From positions 1 to 60,747 of the forward strand of contig CAKSPH010000014.1 of NCBI GenBank assembly GCA_934481355.1: DNA of 60,747 nucleotides. The letters run 5' to 3'. Positions 1 through 8,451 of the stretch are shown one piece after another (position 1 is the stretch's first letter; every line of letters starts with the position of its first letter). The notes under the pieces are model-generated. The model was not told where the DNA came from. It searched no databases and saw nothing but the letters and a program-made list of their open reading frames with translations. The position numbers were made by a program, and so were the translations under genes. The stretch comes from an uncultured Oscillospiraceae bacterium. GTDB lineage: Bacteria; Bacillota; Clostridia; Oscillospirales; Ruminococcaceae.

Positions 1-300
1 TTGTGGTAATTACATTTTACACGAAAGTTTGTATGAAGTCTACTTTTTTTGTGTTGCACTTGATATTATAATATACCGTGGCGCGAAGCGACAGAGGGGT
101 TGACCAACAGAACAAGGACGCCGCGCAATAAAGCGCGGGAGGGGCAAGCCCCTCCCCTACGTTTTTTATTCAAGGGGAAATCCGCCACAAAATCAAGATC
201 CGCCGCGAAGCGGCACCGAAATTCCGAATTAAGAATTAAATCCCGGAGGGTCATGCCCTCCATTTTTTTTGCAGAAAATACGAAATAAAATACCCGTAAC
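1..300. repeat. Gene-free stretch with stacked palindromes
   Basis: I see no credible gene before base 393; the short open frames here overlap on both strands and have no ribosome site. The stretch holds four close inverted repeats: CCGCGC/GCGCGG (121-126/133-138), GGGAGGGGC/GCCCCTCCC (137-145/148-156), GCCGC/GCGGC (202-206/210-214) and GGAGGG/CCCTCC (245-250/256-261). The second is followed by a T-run at 162-167 and the last by eight T at 263-270, so the last could terminate transcription entering from the left. GC-rich palindromes joined by AT-rich linkers look like a mosaic intergenic repeat of the REP type; copies elsewhere in the genome would be needed to prove it. Confidence 0.45.
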
Positions 301-302
301 TA

Positions 303-331
303 TTGACAAAAGGAAATGTATGTGTTATAAT
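303..331 (+). promoter_or_regulatory. Sigma-A promoter of the GntR/ABC operon
   Basis: TTGACA at 303-308 and TATAAT at 326-331 are separated by exactly 17 bases, a perfect vegetative promoter about 60 bases before the GntR start codon. Confidence 0.85.
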
Positions 332-358
332 AACTGTACCAACACAGATAATACAGTT
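332..358 (+). promoter_or_regulatory. Probable GntR operator (inverted repeat)
   Basis: AACTGTA (332-338) and TACAGTT (352-358) form a 7-bp inverted repeat with a 13-base spacer just after the -10 box, where a repressor would block the start of transcription. GntR proteins of the YtrA group usually bind such sites in front of their own operon, so autoregulation by the next gene is the likely meaning. The site itself is seen; its use is inferred. Confidence 0.55.
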
Positions 359-392
359 GATACAACCGATACATTCGAAAGGAGGTCAGGAA

Positions 393-770
393 ATGCTCAA
401 CATAAGGCTGGAGGGCAAGCTGCCCATCTACGAGCAGCTCTACAATGGGATAGCCCGGCTGATATCCTCCGGGGAGATGAAGCCGGACGAGCGTCTGCCG
501 GCGGTCCGCGAGGTGGCAAAGCAGTTCGGCATAAACCCGAACACGGTGCAGAAATCCTACGCGCAGCTTGAGCAGGCAGGGCTGATATACTCCATTCCCG
601 CAAAGGGGAGCTACGTTTCTCCCGAGGACAGCGCCGCAGGCGCATTGAAGCAGGAGGCGCTCCGCCGCACGGAGCAGGAAATGGAGTGCGCTTTCCGGGC
701 AGGGATAGTCCGCGCGGAGATAGAAGCGCTCACGGAAAAAATATGGGGAAGGAACGGTGATGATATATGA
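393..770 (+). CDS. GntR-family (YtrA-type) transcriptional regulator
   Basis: A 125-residue repressor-type DNA-binding protein. Residues about 10-72 form the winged helix-turn-helix of the GntR family, with the recognition region around 'EVAKQFGINPNTVQKSY'. Only a short helical tail follows, the size typical of the YtrA subfamily, which lacks a metabolite-binding domain. An upstream in-frame ATG exists at 303, but it lies inside the -35 box; the ATG at 393 follows GGAGG (381-385) and is the likely start. The stop overlaps the ATG of the ABC ATPase by four bases. As in the ytr operons of Bacillus, the regulator, ATPase and permease probably form a self-controlled operon that responds to a membrane or cell-wall stress; the inducer is unknown. 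Confidence 0.9.
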   Translation: MLNIRLEGKLPIYEQLYNGIARLISSGEMKPDERLPAVREVAKQFGINPNTVQKSYAQLEQAGLIYSIPAKGSYVSPEDSAAGALKQEALRRTEQEMECAFRAGIVRAEIEALTEKIWGRNGDDI

Positions 771-1669
771 TCGAGGTTAAGAATGCTGTAATGCGCTTCG
801 ACGACAGGAACGCCCTTGACGGTGTGACCCTGACTATCCCGGAGGGCTGCGCATACGGGCTTCTCGGCTCCAACGGCGCGGGAAAATCCACGCTTATGCG
901 CGCGCTTGCCGGAATCTACCGGCTGAGCGGCGGCGAGGTTCTGATAGACGGCCAGCCGGTCTACGACAACGCGCGGCTGAAGGAGCGCGTGTTCTTCATC
1001 AACGATGAAACGGTGCAGTTCAATGCAATGACCCTCACGGAGATGAAGCAGTACTACAAGAGTTTTTACAGCAGCTTTTCAGAGGAGCTCTGGGAGAAGC
1101 TGTATTCCACGCTGAAGCTTCCGCTGAAAAAGCGTCTGAGCACGTTTTCAAAGGGCATGAAGCGGCAGGCGGCGGTAATATGCGGCATAGCGTGCAGAAC
1201 TCCTTACCTGTTCCTTGACGAGGCTTTCGACGGACTTGACCCCACCATGCGAATAATCGTGAAGCAGATGCTGATAGACGCCATGATGGACACTAAACTC
1301 ACAGTAATATTCAGCTCCCACAATCTCGGGGAGATAGACGAGTTCTGCGACCGCGTGGGACTTCTCCATGCTGGAAAGGTCGTGTTCGACCGCGAGCTTG
1401 ACAGCGTAAAGGGCAGCGTGTTCAAGATACAGACCGCATTCGGGCAGCCCGTCACAAAGGCTCAGCTTGAATCTGACGGAGTGGATATCCTGCACATCGA
1501 GGAGAACGGCAGCGTGCTCCATATCATCGCAAGGGGAGACCGTGAAAAGATACGCGCGGCGGTGGAGAAGCACTCGCCGAAGCTGTACGACGAGATACCG
1601 CTTTCCCTTGAGGAAATATTCATCTACGAAATGGAGGGATTAGGCTATGACAGCTCAAAGCTCGGCTAA
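767..1669 (+). CDS. ABC transporter ATP-binding protein (YtrB-like)
   Basis: A 300-residue cytoplasmic ATPase that would power the membrane protein encoded next. All nucleotide-binding motifs are present: Walker A GSNGAGKST (34-42), the signature region 'STFSKGMKRQ' (125-134, a variant of LSGGQ usual in this group), Walker B YLFLDEA (147-153) and the switch histidine in SSHN (183-186). About 100 residues follow the ATPase core, as in exporters of the YtrB/CcmA type. The start ATG overlaps the regulator's stop, so translation is coupled. The substrate cannot be read from the sequence; linkage to a YtrA-type regulator favours export or resistance rather than uptake. Confidence 0.93.
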   Translation: MIEVKNAVMRFDDRNALDGVTLTIPEGCAYGLLGSNGAGKSTLMRALAGIYRLSGGEVLIDGQPVYDNARLKERVFFINDETVQFNAMTLTEMKQYYKSFYSSFSEELWEKLYSTLKLPLKKRLSTFSKGMKRQAAVICGIACRTPYLFLDEAFDGLDPTMRIIVKQMLIDAMMDTKLTVIFSSHNLGEIDEFCDRVGLLHAGKVVFDRELDSVKGSVFKIQTAFGQPVTKAQLESDGVDILHIEENGSVLHIIARGDREKIRAAVEKHSPKLYDEIPLSLEEIFIYEMEGLGYDSSKLG

Positions 1670-4022
1670 CGGCGTATTTTACAAGTTCCTGCCGTACTAC
1701 CGCAACAAGCTCAGGAACCTCAGACCCCAGTTCATAATGAGCGTTATTTTCGGAGTGCTCAGCTATCCGCTTGTCGCCGGGATATTCATACCGACGTGTC
1801 AGGCGTATGCAAGGAACGCCCGGTTCTGGGACATAGTGGCGGCGCAGGATTTTGAACCGAGTACCGCTGAATATATCGCGTACGAGGCGGCAGGACGCGA
1901 CCTCAGACTGTGGGAGTCGCTGACGATAACCGCAGTCGTAATCGGCGTACTCTGCCTTATGGGAATGTTCGTGTTCACGTTCGTGACGACGGTTAAGAGC
2001 TTCCGCTATCTCTACAACAAGAGCGTTGTGGATATGGACTATTCGCTCCCCGTGAGCCACGAAACGCGGTTTTTCGGCGACCTCGCGGCGGTGTTCACCG
2101 TGAACATTCTCCCGCACCTTGTTTCTATATTACTCGGAGTTATACTGTTCCAGTTCTGCGACAAGTCTCAATTTACTGCAACGGCAGATGCGCTGGATAT
2201 GGTAATCCCGGCGGCATTTACGGGGCTTTTCGCCTGCATTATGGAGGTCGCGCTGACCCTGCTCATGCTCTCTTTCTGCGGCAGAATGGCGGAGGCGTGC
2301 ATTTATCCGATACTCGTGAATTTCGCGATACCGATGATACACTGCATGGGGCTTTCGCTCATTGAAAGCGGAGTTTACGGCAGCGTTGTGGAAACAAGCA
2401 CATGGGGCATGACGGCGGGTTCACTCTATCCCATGACCGCTTCCTCTCCGCTTGGAATGATAATCATGACGTTCTATTCCGCAGCAGTGAACGGCCAGGT
2501 GGATAATATAAGCGATATTGCGCCGATATTCCGCCCGGAGTACGGCATACCCGCCCTGCTGGTGACATTAGCCTGCATTGCGGGTGCGTATTTCCTGATA
2601 AAATACCGCCGCGCCGAGCGCGTTGGTATGCCCTACGTCTACAAGGGAATGGGGCTTGTTATCCCCGGCGTTGTGATATTCGCGGTGACTGTTACGGTGA
2701 GCTGCACGGTGGTTTCAATAGTTCGCGGGATTTATGAGGACTATTACTCCTATACCCCGGACATTTCCGGAATCATAATCGGCACGGTCATAGCAACGTT
2801 CATCATGTATATCATCATGGACCTGATAAGCGGGCGCGGCTTCCGGAAATTCTACCTGACCGCCGCAAAATGGGCTGGCACCCTCGGTGCAAGCGTGCTG
2901 ATATGCCTTCTGCTGAACCTGTCCAACGGCTTCGGGGCGGCGAATTACGTTCCGGCTCCTTCCAGTGTAAAGTCAGTGTCTGTAAGCTATATGGACCATG
3001 GGGATTTCTCCAGGGAGAACGGTAATTTCGGATTTACCGCCGGAAGCGGCGATACGGAATTGCTGGAGCTGGCAAATCAAATCCACACGGAGATCCCGAA
3101 GCACGCAGACGACAGCATAGAGAAGAAATACTCCGTATATATCGAGTATACGCTGAAGGACGGCAGGGAGCTGACAAGATGCTACTACGTCACAAAGGAG
3201 CTCTATGACGACGTGCGCAGTCAGATGCTTATCCCGGAGGCGTGGTTCAGGAGCAGGTGCGGAGATATTGAAAGCTATGCAAAGGACGGCTTCTATATTG
3301 ACTCGATACTGTTCGTCGGCGGAGACCAGGCAGCTACCAACGTTGACACCAATGCATTCATTGAAGCATATCGCGAGGACTGCCAGAAGATCACGCTTGA
3401 TTTCGTTCAGAATAACAGCGCATGGAAGGGCGACCGTGTGAAGATAACCATGCTGAAGAACGATAAGGACGGCGGAATATACGGATACGAATATGAGTAC
3501 CTGATGGTATACGACTGGATGGACAAAACCGTTTCCCTGCTGAATGGTTATGGTATCAGCCTGATGGATCAGTTTGATCCGCAGAATTACGGATCAGCTT
3601 TCATAATAGAGGGTAACGGCAGCCCGGATGTTTCAGAAATGCTGGCTCAGTCTGAGGGAATACCGTACGATACCTACCTCGAACGTTCGTATGGAAGCGG
3701 ATATGAGGGCGATGATGATTACCAAATGGGAATATCTTATGGGAGGATATCCACGGATTCCCCGGAGCTTAAGAAACTGTTAGATGTCAGCACCAGCGAA
3801 TTTTCAGGAAAAAGATCATATATATTAGTGCTGTGCAACGCTTCAAGCTGGCGGGAGTACGTTGACGGCACAGACGACAGCACTGATTGCAATGTGTTTG
3901 AAATTCCGGTGGAATACAACGCTGAGGCCGAGAAGCTTCTCGCGGATAATCTGGTGTATGAAGCGCCCGAAACCACAGAAGATAATTCCACATCAGACAT
4001 TCCGGTTCTGGAATCTGAATGA
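1647..4022 (+). CDS. ABC transporter permease with large soluble C-terminal region
   Basis: A 791-residue membrane protein, partner of the preceding ATPase, whose gene it overlaps by 23 bases. Residues about 25-430 carry many hydrophobic segments in two blocks, for example near residues 30-52, 95-120, 155-175, 185-225, 300-315, 330-355, 370-390 and 415-430. After these the protein has a long hydrophilic region (about 440-791) with no clear membrane segment, probably an extracellular sensing or binding domain. Permeases of ytr-like operons can be this large. No signal peptide other than the first helix is seen. A strong hairpin terminator follows 30 bases after the stop, so the operon is regulator-ATPase-permease. 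The transported compound is unknown. Confidence 0.85.
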   Translation: MTAQSSANGVFYKFLPYYRNKLRNLRPQFIMSVIFGVLSYPLVAGIFIPTCQAYARNARFWDIVAAQDFEPSTAEYIAYEAAGRDLRLWESLTITAVVIGVLCLMGMFVFTFVTTVKSFRYLYNKSVVDMDYSLPVSHETRFFGDLAAVFTVNILPHLVSILLGVILFQFCDKSQFTATADALDMVIPAAFTGLFACIMEVALTLLMLSFCGRMAEACIYPILVNFAIPMIHCMGLSLIESGVYGSVVETSTWGMTAGSLYPMTASSPLGMIIMTFYSAAVNGQVDNISDIAPIFRPEYGIPALLVTLACIAGAYFLIKYRRAERVGMPYVYKGMGLVIPGVVIFAVTVTVSCTVVSIVRGIYEDYYSYTPDISGIIIGTVIATFIMYIIMDLISGRGFRKFYLTAAKWAGTLGASVLICLLLNLSNGFGAANYVPAPSSVKSVSVSYMDHGDFSRENGNFGFTAGSGDTELLELANQIHTEIPKHADDSIEKKYSVYIEYTLKDGRELTRCYYVTKELYDDVRSQMLIPEAWFRSRCGDIESYAKDGFYIDSILFVGGDQAATNVDTNAFIEAYREDCQKITLDFVQNNSAWKGDRVKITMLKNDKDGGIYGYEYEYLMVYDWMDKTVSLLNGYGISLMDQFDPQNYGSAFIIEGNGSPDVSEMLAQSEGIPYDTYLERSYGSGYEGDDDYQMGISYGRISTDSPELKKLLDVSTSEFSGKRSYILVLCNASSWREYVDGTDDSTDCNVFEIPVEYNAEAEKLLADNLVYEAPETTEDNSTSDIPVLESE

Positions 4023-4052
4023 TCCGATAACCAACCTTCCCCCAATATATAG

Positions 4053-4089
4053 AAAACACCCGGTTCCGTGCGGAGCCGGGTGTTTTCGC
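4053..4089 (+). terminator. Terminator of the ABC operon
   Basis: AAAACACCCGG (4053-4063) pairs with CCGGGTGTTTT (4076-4086), a strong stem with a T-rich 3' side, 30 bases after the permease stop. The A/T ends make it usable in both directions. Confidence 0.85.
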
Positions 4090-4434
4090 TTTTGGAAACC
4101 TGAAGAAAATGTCGGCGGATCATACTTTGTGTCATGGAGAATTGTAAAAAACTGTTTGAAATACTTCTTACCTTAGTACAGAACAGAGAAAATGAAACGT
4201 GCGTTTTGTATTCTTTTCACAAAATCTGACAGAAAATTGTCATATTGTACAATAATTGATTACAGCTTGTCGAAGAATAGCATAAAATTGTGATAAAAAT
4301 TTACATCTGGTAGAAAAATCTGATAAAAAAATTGTTGCAATATGAGTTGAAATGGTGTATAATTATAATACGAATATCTATGCGGTGTACTATGCCTTTT
4401 TGCAGAGATACCCCGCTGACAGTGAGGTACATAT
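4090..4434 (+). promoter_or_regulatory. AT-rich upstream region of the flagellar operon
   Basis: About 345 bases without a gene, clearly more AT-rich than the rest of the window. It ends in the flgB promoter. It holds a 10-bp palindrome ATTGTACAAT (4244-4253) and one TTGTCGAA (4267-4274) that matches the Spo0A box. I see no sigma-28 promoter (TAAA-N15-GCCGATAT), so the early flagellar operon appears to be read by the vegetative sigma factor. Confidence 0.5.
4335..4363 (+). promoter_or_regulatory. Sigma-A promoter of the flagellar operon
   Basis: TTGCAA at 4335-4340 and TATAAT at 4358-4363 with a 17-base spacer, giving a leader of about 65 bases before flgB. A second TATAAT overlaps at 4364-4369. 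Confidence 0.75.
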
Positions 4435-4800
4435 ATGGCTCTTTTTGATACAAACGCTTTCCGCGTTACTGAGCAGGGTCTGGCCGTGCTCTGGCAGAAG
4501 CAGCAGATAATTTCCCAGAATATCGCCAACGCAGATACGCCGGACTACAACTGCAAATACCTTGATTTTGCGGGAATACTCCGGGACAAGCTGCGCTCCA
4601 ACGGCACGGTGGACGTTGAGCTCGACCTCGTCCAGAGGCTGTTCATCGACCGCAATACAGAGGACCAGCCCGACGGCAACAACGTTGACAACGACGTTCA
4701 GCAGGCGGAACTCGCGAAGGCGCAGATACAGTACGACACGCTGATTAATTCCATGAACGGCAACTTCTCACGCGTGAGAACTGCCATGACGACCAAGTGA
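4435..4800 (+). CDS. flgB: Flagellar basal-body rod protein FlgB
   Basis: A 121-residue proximal rod protein and first gene of the flagellar operon. The N-terminal rod/hook signature is clear in 'QNIANADTPDYNCKY' (about residues 29-43), and the C-terminal helix 'YDTLINSMNGNFSRVRTAM' is typical of FlgB. The length fits the family. It has no signal peptide: rod proteins leave through the flagellar type III system and build the drive shaft with FlgC, FlgF and FlgG, all present in this operon. The start follows a GAGG-type site at 4421-4427. FlgC begins 12 bases after its stop. Confidence 0.96.
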   Translation: MALFDTNAFRVTEQGLAVLWQKQQIISQNIANADTPDYNCKYLDFAGILRDKLRSNGTVDVELDLVQRLFIDRNTEDQPDGNNVDNDVQQAELAKAQIQYDTLINSMNGNFSRVRTAMTTK

Positions 4801-4812
4801 CGGAGGTAATAT

Positions 4813-5271
4813 ATGGCATTCCTGAGTTCGCTTAATGTTCCGCTCTCCGGCATGACCGCCGAGAGATTCAGGCTGGATATAATCGCCCAGAACATCGCCA
4901 ACGCCGACAACGTTGCCACCACTGCCGAGGACGCGTACAAGCGCCAGATGGTGGTTTTCGGCGAGGACAAGGTGTTTAAGAAGATCCTCTACACCAAGCT
5001 GGAGACCGGCGAGGCTCATCTCCAGAACTATGTGAAGTACCGCGGCGTTGAGGCAAAGGCTGTCGTTGACGACCCCACCCCCGCCGAGCCGGTATACTCC
5101 CCGAACCACCCGCTGGCGGACGAGTACGGCTATGTGTACGAATCCAACGTGGACGTTGCCACCGAGCAGCTCGACGCCACCGAGGCAGAGAATATGTATT
5201 CCGCAAATCTCGCCGTGTTCGAGGTAATAAAGACGATGGCGACCAAGGCTCTCAACATCGGCAAGGGCTGA
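4813..5271 (+). CDS. flgC: Flagellar basal-body rod protein FlgC
   Basis: A 152-residue rod protein. The N-terminal motif 'LDIIAQNIANADNVAT' (about residues 21-36) and the C-terminal coiled segment 'DATEAENMYSANLAVFEVIK' are the two ends that pair in the rod. GGAGG at 4802-4806 sets the ATG at 4813. It sits between flgB and fliE, the universal order in Firmicutes, and is exported through the FliPQR-FlhAB gate encoded later in the operon. Confidence 0.96.
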   Translation: MAFLSSLNVPLSGMTAERFRLDIIAQNIANADNVATTAEDAYKRQMVVFGEDKVFKKILYTKLETGEAHLQNYVKYRGVEAKAVVDDPTPAEPVYSPNHPLADEYGYVYESNVDVATEQLDATEAENMYSANLAVFEVIKTMATKALNIGKG

Positions 5272-5294
5272 TATCTGAAAGGAACTGACGCAAA

Positions 5295-5624
5295 ATGACT
5301 GATATAGTTGCAATGAATACCCTCGGCACCATGAAGCCGATGGAGCCCATGACCCCGATGGGTACCGACAAATCAAACCAGAAATATGCAGTAAACGTTG
5401 AGGACGCTTCATTCCTGGATATTTTCCGCGGAATGGTGGACAGCGTTGTTGAAACAAACGAGCAGGTGGACCGCGACGCGATCGACCTCATGCTCGGAAA
5501 TATTGACGATCTGGCGCAGGTTCAGGCGAACATCACCAAGGCGGCGACAGCGGTCGAGCTGCTTGTTACCGTCAAGAATGAGGCGCTGAGCGCTTACAGC
5601 GCGATCATCAATATGCAGGTTTAA
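5295..5624 (+). CDS. fliE: Flagellar hook-basal body complex protein FliE
   Basis: A 109-residue protein that joins the MS ring (FliF) to the rod. The conserved half is C-terminal: 'ANITKAATAVELLVTVKNEA' followed by YSAIINMQV at the end, the classic FliE finish. The first 35 residues are Met/Pro-rich ('MKPMEPMTPMG'), longer and less conserved than in Bacillus. The start ATG follows a GGAAC site at 5281-5285. It lies in the invariant flgB-flgC-fliE-fliF order. Confidence 0.94.
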   Translation: MTDIVAMNTLGTMKPMEPMTPMGTDKSNQKYAVNVEDASFLDIFRGMVDSVVETNEQVDRDAIDLMLGNIDDLAQVQANITKAATAVELLVTVKNEALSAYSAIINMQV

Positions 5625-5672
5625 GCCTGCGGCTGAATCACAGCCACTAAACTTCGGAGGTCGTCCTTATAA

Positions 5673-7352
5673 ATGAATGAAAAGCTGAAAACAGTCGTAA
5701 CGACAGTAAAGACCAAATGGACAGACGCGTCCAAGATGGCAAAGATACTTATTATCTCCATTCCGATAGTGGTCGTTGCGATAATCATAGTATTGTGCGT
5801 GCTGCTCAACTCCAACAAGAGTACGGCAGTGCTGTTCTCGGGACTTTCCAGCACCGAGGCGGGGGAGATCTCCGCTGCGATACAGGAGCTGGGCGTTACC
5901 GAGGTCACAGTAAATGCAAACGGTGACGTCATCGTCCCCGCCGAACAGGAAAACACGCTGAGAATGCAGATGTGGGTCCAGGGCTATCCTAAGTCCACCA
6001 CCAACTACGATATCTGGAACAACGGCGTTGACCTGTGGAGCACCGACATGGACAAGCGCGAGGTAAAGCGCCAGCAGCTCGAAACAAGGCTGGGCGCCAC
6101 TATCGCTTCCTTTGACGGGGTTCAGGCGGCTACGGTAAACCTTACGCTCCCTGAGAGCTCCAACTATGTTATCTCCGACAAGAAGGGCGACAGCCAGTGC
6201 GCTGTGTTCCTCCAGCTCAGGGACGGCAAGGAGCTCACGAACGACGAGGTTCGCGCGATATACCGCGGAGTTACCTCCAGCATCGAGGGGCTCAAGACTG
6301 AAAACGTGTCCATCATGGACAACAAGATGAACTCCTACGAGTGGATAGACCCGGAGCTTGACAACGTTGACAAGAACGAGGACAAATCCGGCGTTGAGAC
6401 TGCGAGAAAGCGTCTTGAATTCGAGAAGGAGTTCGTTCAGGTGCTTAAGGACGGCCTCGGCGATATGTTCACCAAGATATACGGTGAGGACGGCTACGCG
6501 TTCAATGTTACCGCACGGCTGAACTACGACGCCAAGGACGTTGAATCCACCCAGTACGAGCCGGCCGCGGGCACGGACGCAGGCGTAAAGAACCACGAGG
6601 ACAAGATAACCTCCGCAGGTCAGCTTGACACGGACGGCAATATCGTAGGAGTCACCGCGAACGGCGATATCTCCCCGGATTACCCGACCTACACCGGGCT
6701 TGAGGACGGTCAGACCTATTATTATAATAAGGAAGAAATACAGTACAGCGTTTCCAATATCAAGGAGACCATCAAGAAGGACGGTTACAATATCGATTCC
6801 CTGAGCGTCGGTCTTGTCGTAAACCAGACCAACATGACGCAGGCAGAGCGCGACTCGCTTCAGCAGATCGTTGCGAATGCCGCTGGAACCACGACCGATT
6901 ATGTTTCCGTGTATAATCTCCCGTTCGCGCTCAGCAGCACAAACGGCGGCAATGGAACAAACGGCGACGGTCAGCTCCAGATCATAACACCGTCCGTGGA
7001 TACGTTCCGCAATACGCTGCTTTACGTTGTGGTCGGACTTGGTATCGTGCTGATACTGCTTCTGGTGGCAACGCTTATGATGGGACATTCCAGAAAGAAG
7101 AAGATAAGACGCCGTCAGGAGGCAGCGCTTGCTGCCGCCGCACAGGGCGGAAACGCAGCGGCAGGCGCCGCCGGTCCATCCTCGCCTGAGCAGGACCAGC
7201 CGGAGGAAGTGGACTTCAACATCGCAAGCCTTACAGAGGAAGCCGCGAAGGAATCCCGCGAAACTATTCTCAAGCGCGAGATCAGCGATTTCTCAAAGAC
7301 GAATCCGGAAATCGTGGCTCAGATCATCAAGAATATGATGAGGGACAACTGA
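5673..7352 (+). CDS. fliF: Flagellar MS-ring protein FliF
   Basis: A 559-residue ring protein in the cytoplasmic membrane, the platform on which the basal body is built. One membrane helix lies at residues 24-46 and a second at about 448-470. Between them are the ring-building domains, starting at 'AVLFSGLSSTEAGEISAAI'. The C-terminal cytoplasmic tail (about 475-559) has a Lys/Arg patch, an Ala/Gly linker and a conserved end 'VAQIIKNMMRDN', the part that binds FliG, encoded next. The length matches the family. GGAGG at 5656-5660 precedes the ATG. Confidence 0.96.
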   Translation: MNEKLKTVVTTVKTKWTDASKMAKILIISIPIVVVAIIIVLCVLLNSNKSTAVLFSGLSSTEAGEISAAIQELGVTEVTVNANGDVIVPAEQENTLRMQMWVQGYPKSTTNYDIWNNGVDLWSTDMDKREVKRQQLETRLGATIASFDGVQAATVNLTLPESSNYVISDKKGDSQCAVFLQLRDGKELTNDEVRAIYRGVTSSIEGLKTENVSIMDNKMNSYEWIDPELDNVDKNEDKSGVETARKRLEFEKEFVQVLKDGLGDMFTKIYGEDGYAFNVTARLNYDAKDVESTQYEPAAGTDAGVKNHEDKITSAGQLDTDGNIVGVTANGDISPDYPTYTGLEDGQTYYYNKEEIQYSVSNIKETIKKDGYNIDSLSVGLVVNQTNMTQAERDSLQQIVANAAGTTTDYVSVYNLPFALSSTNGGNGTNGDGQLQIITPSVDTFRNTLLYVVVGLGIVLILLLVATLMMGHSRKKKIRRRQEAALAAAAQGGNAAAGAAGPSSPEQDQPEEVDFNIASLTEEAAKESRETILKREISDFSKTNPEIVAQIIKNMMRDN

Positions 7353-7377
7353 CGGCACAGATAAGGGGGAGATCAGA

Positions 7378-8400
7378 ATGGCACAAAATACAACAGCTTC
7401 GGAGCTTACCGCCAACCAGAAGATCGCTCTTGTGCTGGCGGCAATGGGCGCGGACAACGCGTCGCAGGTATATAAGCACCTGTCCGATGACGAGATAGAA
7501 GCGCTTTCCACCGAGGTCGCAAAGCTGGAATACCAGCCGCTTGACGTGGTTGAGGGCGTTCTCAACGAGTTCTACGAGCTGTGCCTTACCCAGAAGGTGG
7601 TAACCGAGGGCGGCGTGGACTACGCCCGCGAGATACTTGAAAAGGCTTTCGGCGCTGAGGCGGCAAACTCGCTGCTCCAGAGAATAACGAAGCAGCTCCG
7701 CACGAAGTCGTTCGATTTCGTCCGCAAGGCTGACTATAAGAACCTGCTTGCTATCGTGCAGAACGAGCATCCGCAGACGATCGCACTGGTACTTTCCTAT
7801 GCGAGGGTGGATCAGGCGGCGGCTATCCTGGCGGAACTCCCAAAGGAGAAGCGCGTTGAGGTAGTCGAGAGAATAGCGCGAATGGACAGAGCGTCGCCTG
7901 ACGTTATCAAGGCGCTGGAGGCAACTCTTGAAAAGAAGTTCGCAAACCTTGTCAATATCGACAGCATGGAGGTCGGCGGCGTATCCTATGTCGCAGAGGT
8001 CATGAACAACGTAGACCGCGCGACCGAGAAATACATATTCGACGAGCTGTCCGCAAGGGACCAGAAACTCGCAGACCAGATCAAGCAGAAGATGTTCGTA
8101 TTCGAGGACATCGTTTCGCTGGACTCCATGGCTATACAGGAGTTCACAAAGCAGGTGGATCCGAAGGATCTTGCGATCGCTATCAAGGGCTCCACTCAGG
8201 AGGTCGCAGAGTGCATCTTTGCGAACATTTCCTCCCGTGCGAGGGAGAGCCTTCAGGCGGATATCGAGTACCTGCACAATGTGCGTATGCGCGACGTTGA
8301 AGCTGCTCAGCAGAACATCGTTGCCACCATACGCCGCCTTGAGCAGGACGGGATCATCACCATCTCCCACGGCGGAGGCGGAGACGAGATCATTGCCTGA
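7378..8400 (+). CDS. fliG: Flagellar motor switch protein FliG
   Basis: A 340-residue C-ring protein that links FliF to FliM and carries the charged face on which the stator (MotA, encoded at 16506) pulls. Visible marks are the EHPQTIA motif at residues 130-136, the hinge motif MFVFED beginning at residue 239, and the C-terminal armadillo repeats with 'RARESLQADIEYL'. Length is usual. The start follows GGGGGAG at 7364-7370. There is no sign of truncation. Confidence 0.96.
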   Translation: MAQNTTASELTANQKIALVLAAMGADNASQVYKHLSDDEIEALSTEVAKLEYQPLDVVEGVLNEFYELCLTQKVVTEGGVDYAREILEKAFGAEAANSLLQRITKQLRTKSFDFVRKADYKNLLAIVQNEHPQTIALVLSYARVDQAAAILAELPKEKRVEVVERIARMDRASPDVIKALEATLEKKFANLVNIDSMEVGGVSYVAEVMNNVDRATEKYIFDELSARDQKLADQIKQKMFVFEDIVSLDSMAIQEFTKQVDPKDLAIAIKGSTQEVAECIFANISSRARESLQADIEYLHNVRMRDVEAAQQNIVATIRRLEQDGIITISHGGGGDEIIA

Positions 8401-8451
8401 CGCGGCATGACAGCCTGAATCTTAAACTGACAGCATGACGGAGGGGTGAGC

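Noticed and set aside
303..392. Longer GntR protein starting at 303
   Set aside because: That ATG lies inside the -35 box of a perfect promoter and lacks a ribosome site; the ATG at 393 is well placed.
5667..7088. 473-codon minus-strand frame opposite fliF
   Set aside because: Shadow of fliF, which has full family support.
8446..8451. GTG start for fliH
   Set aside because: It overlaps the GGAGGGG ribosome site; TTG at 8452 has proper spacing.
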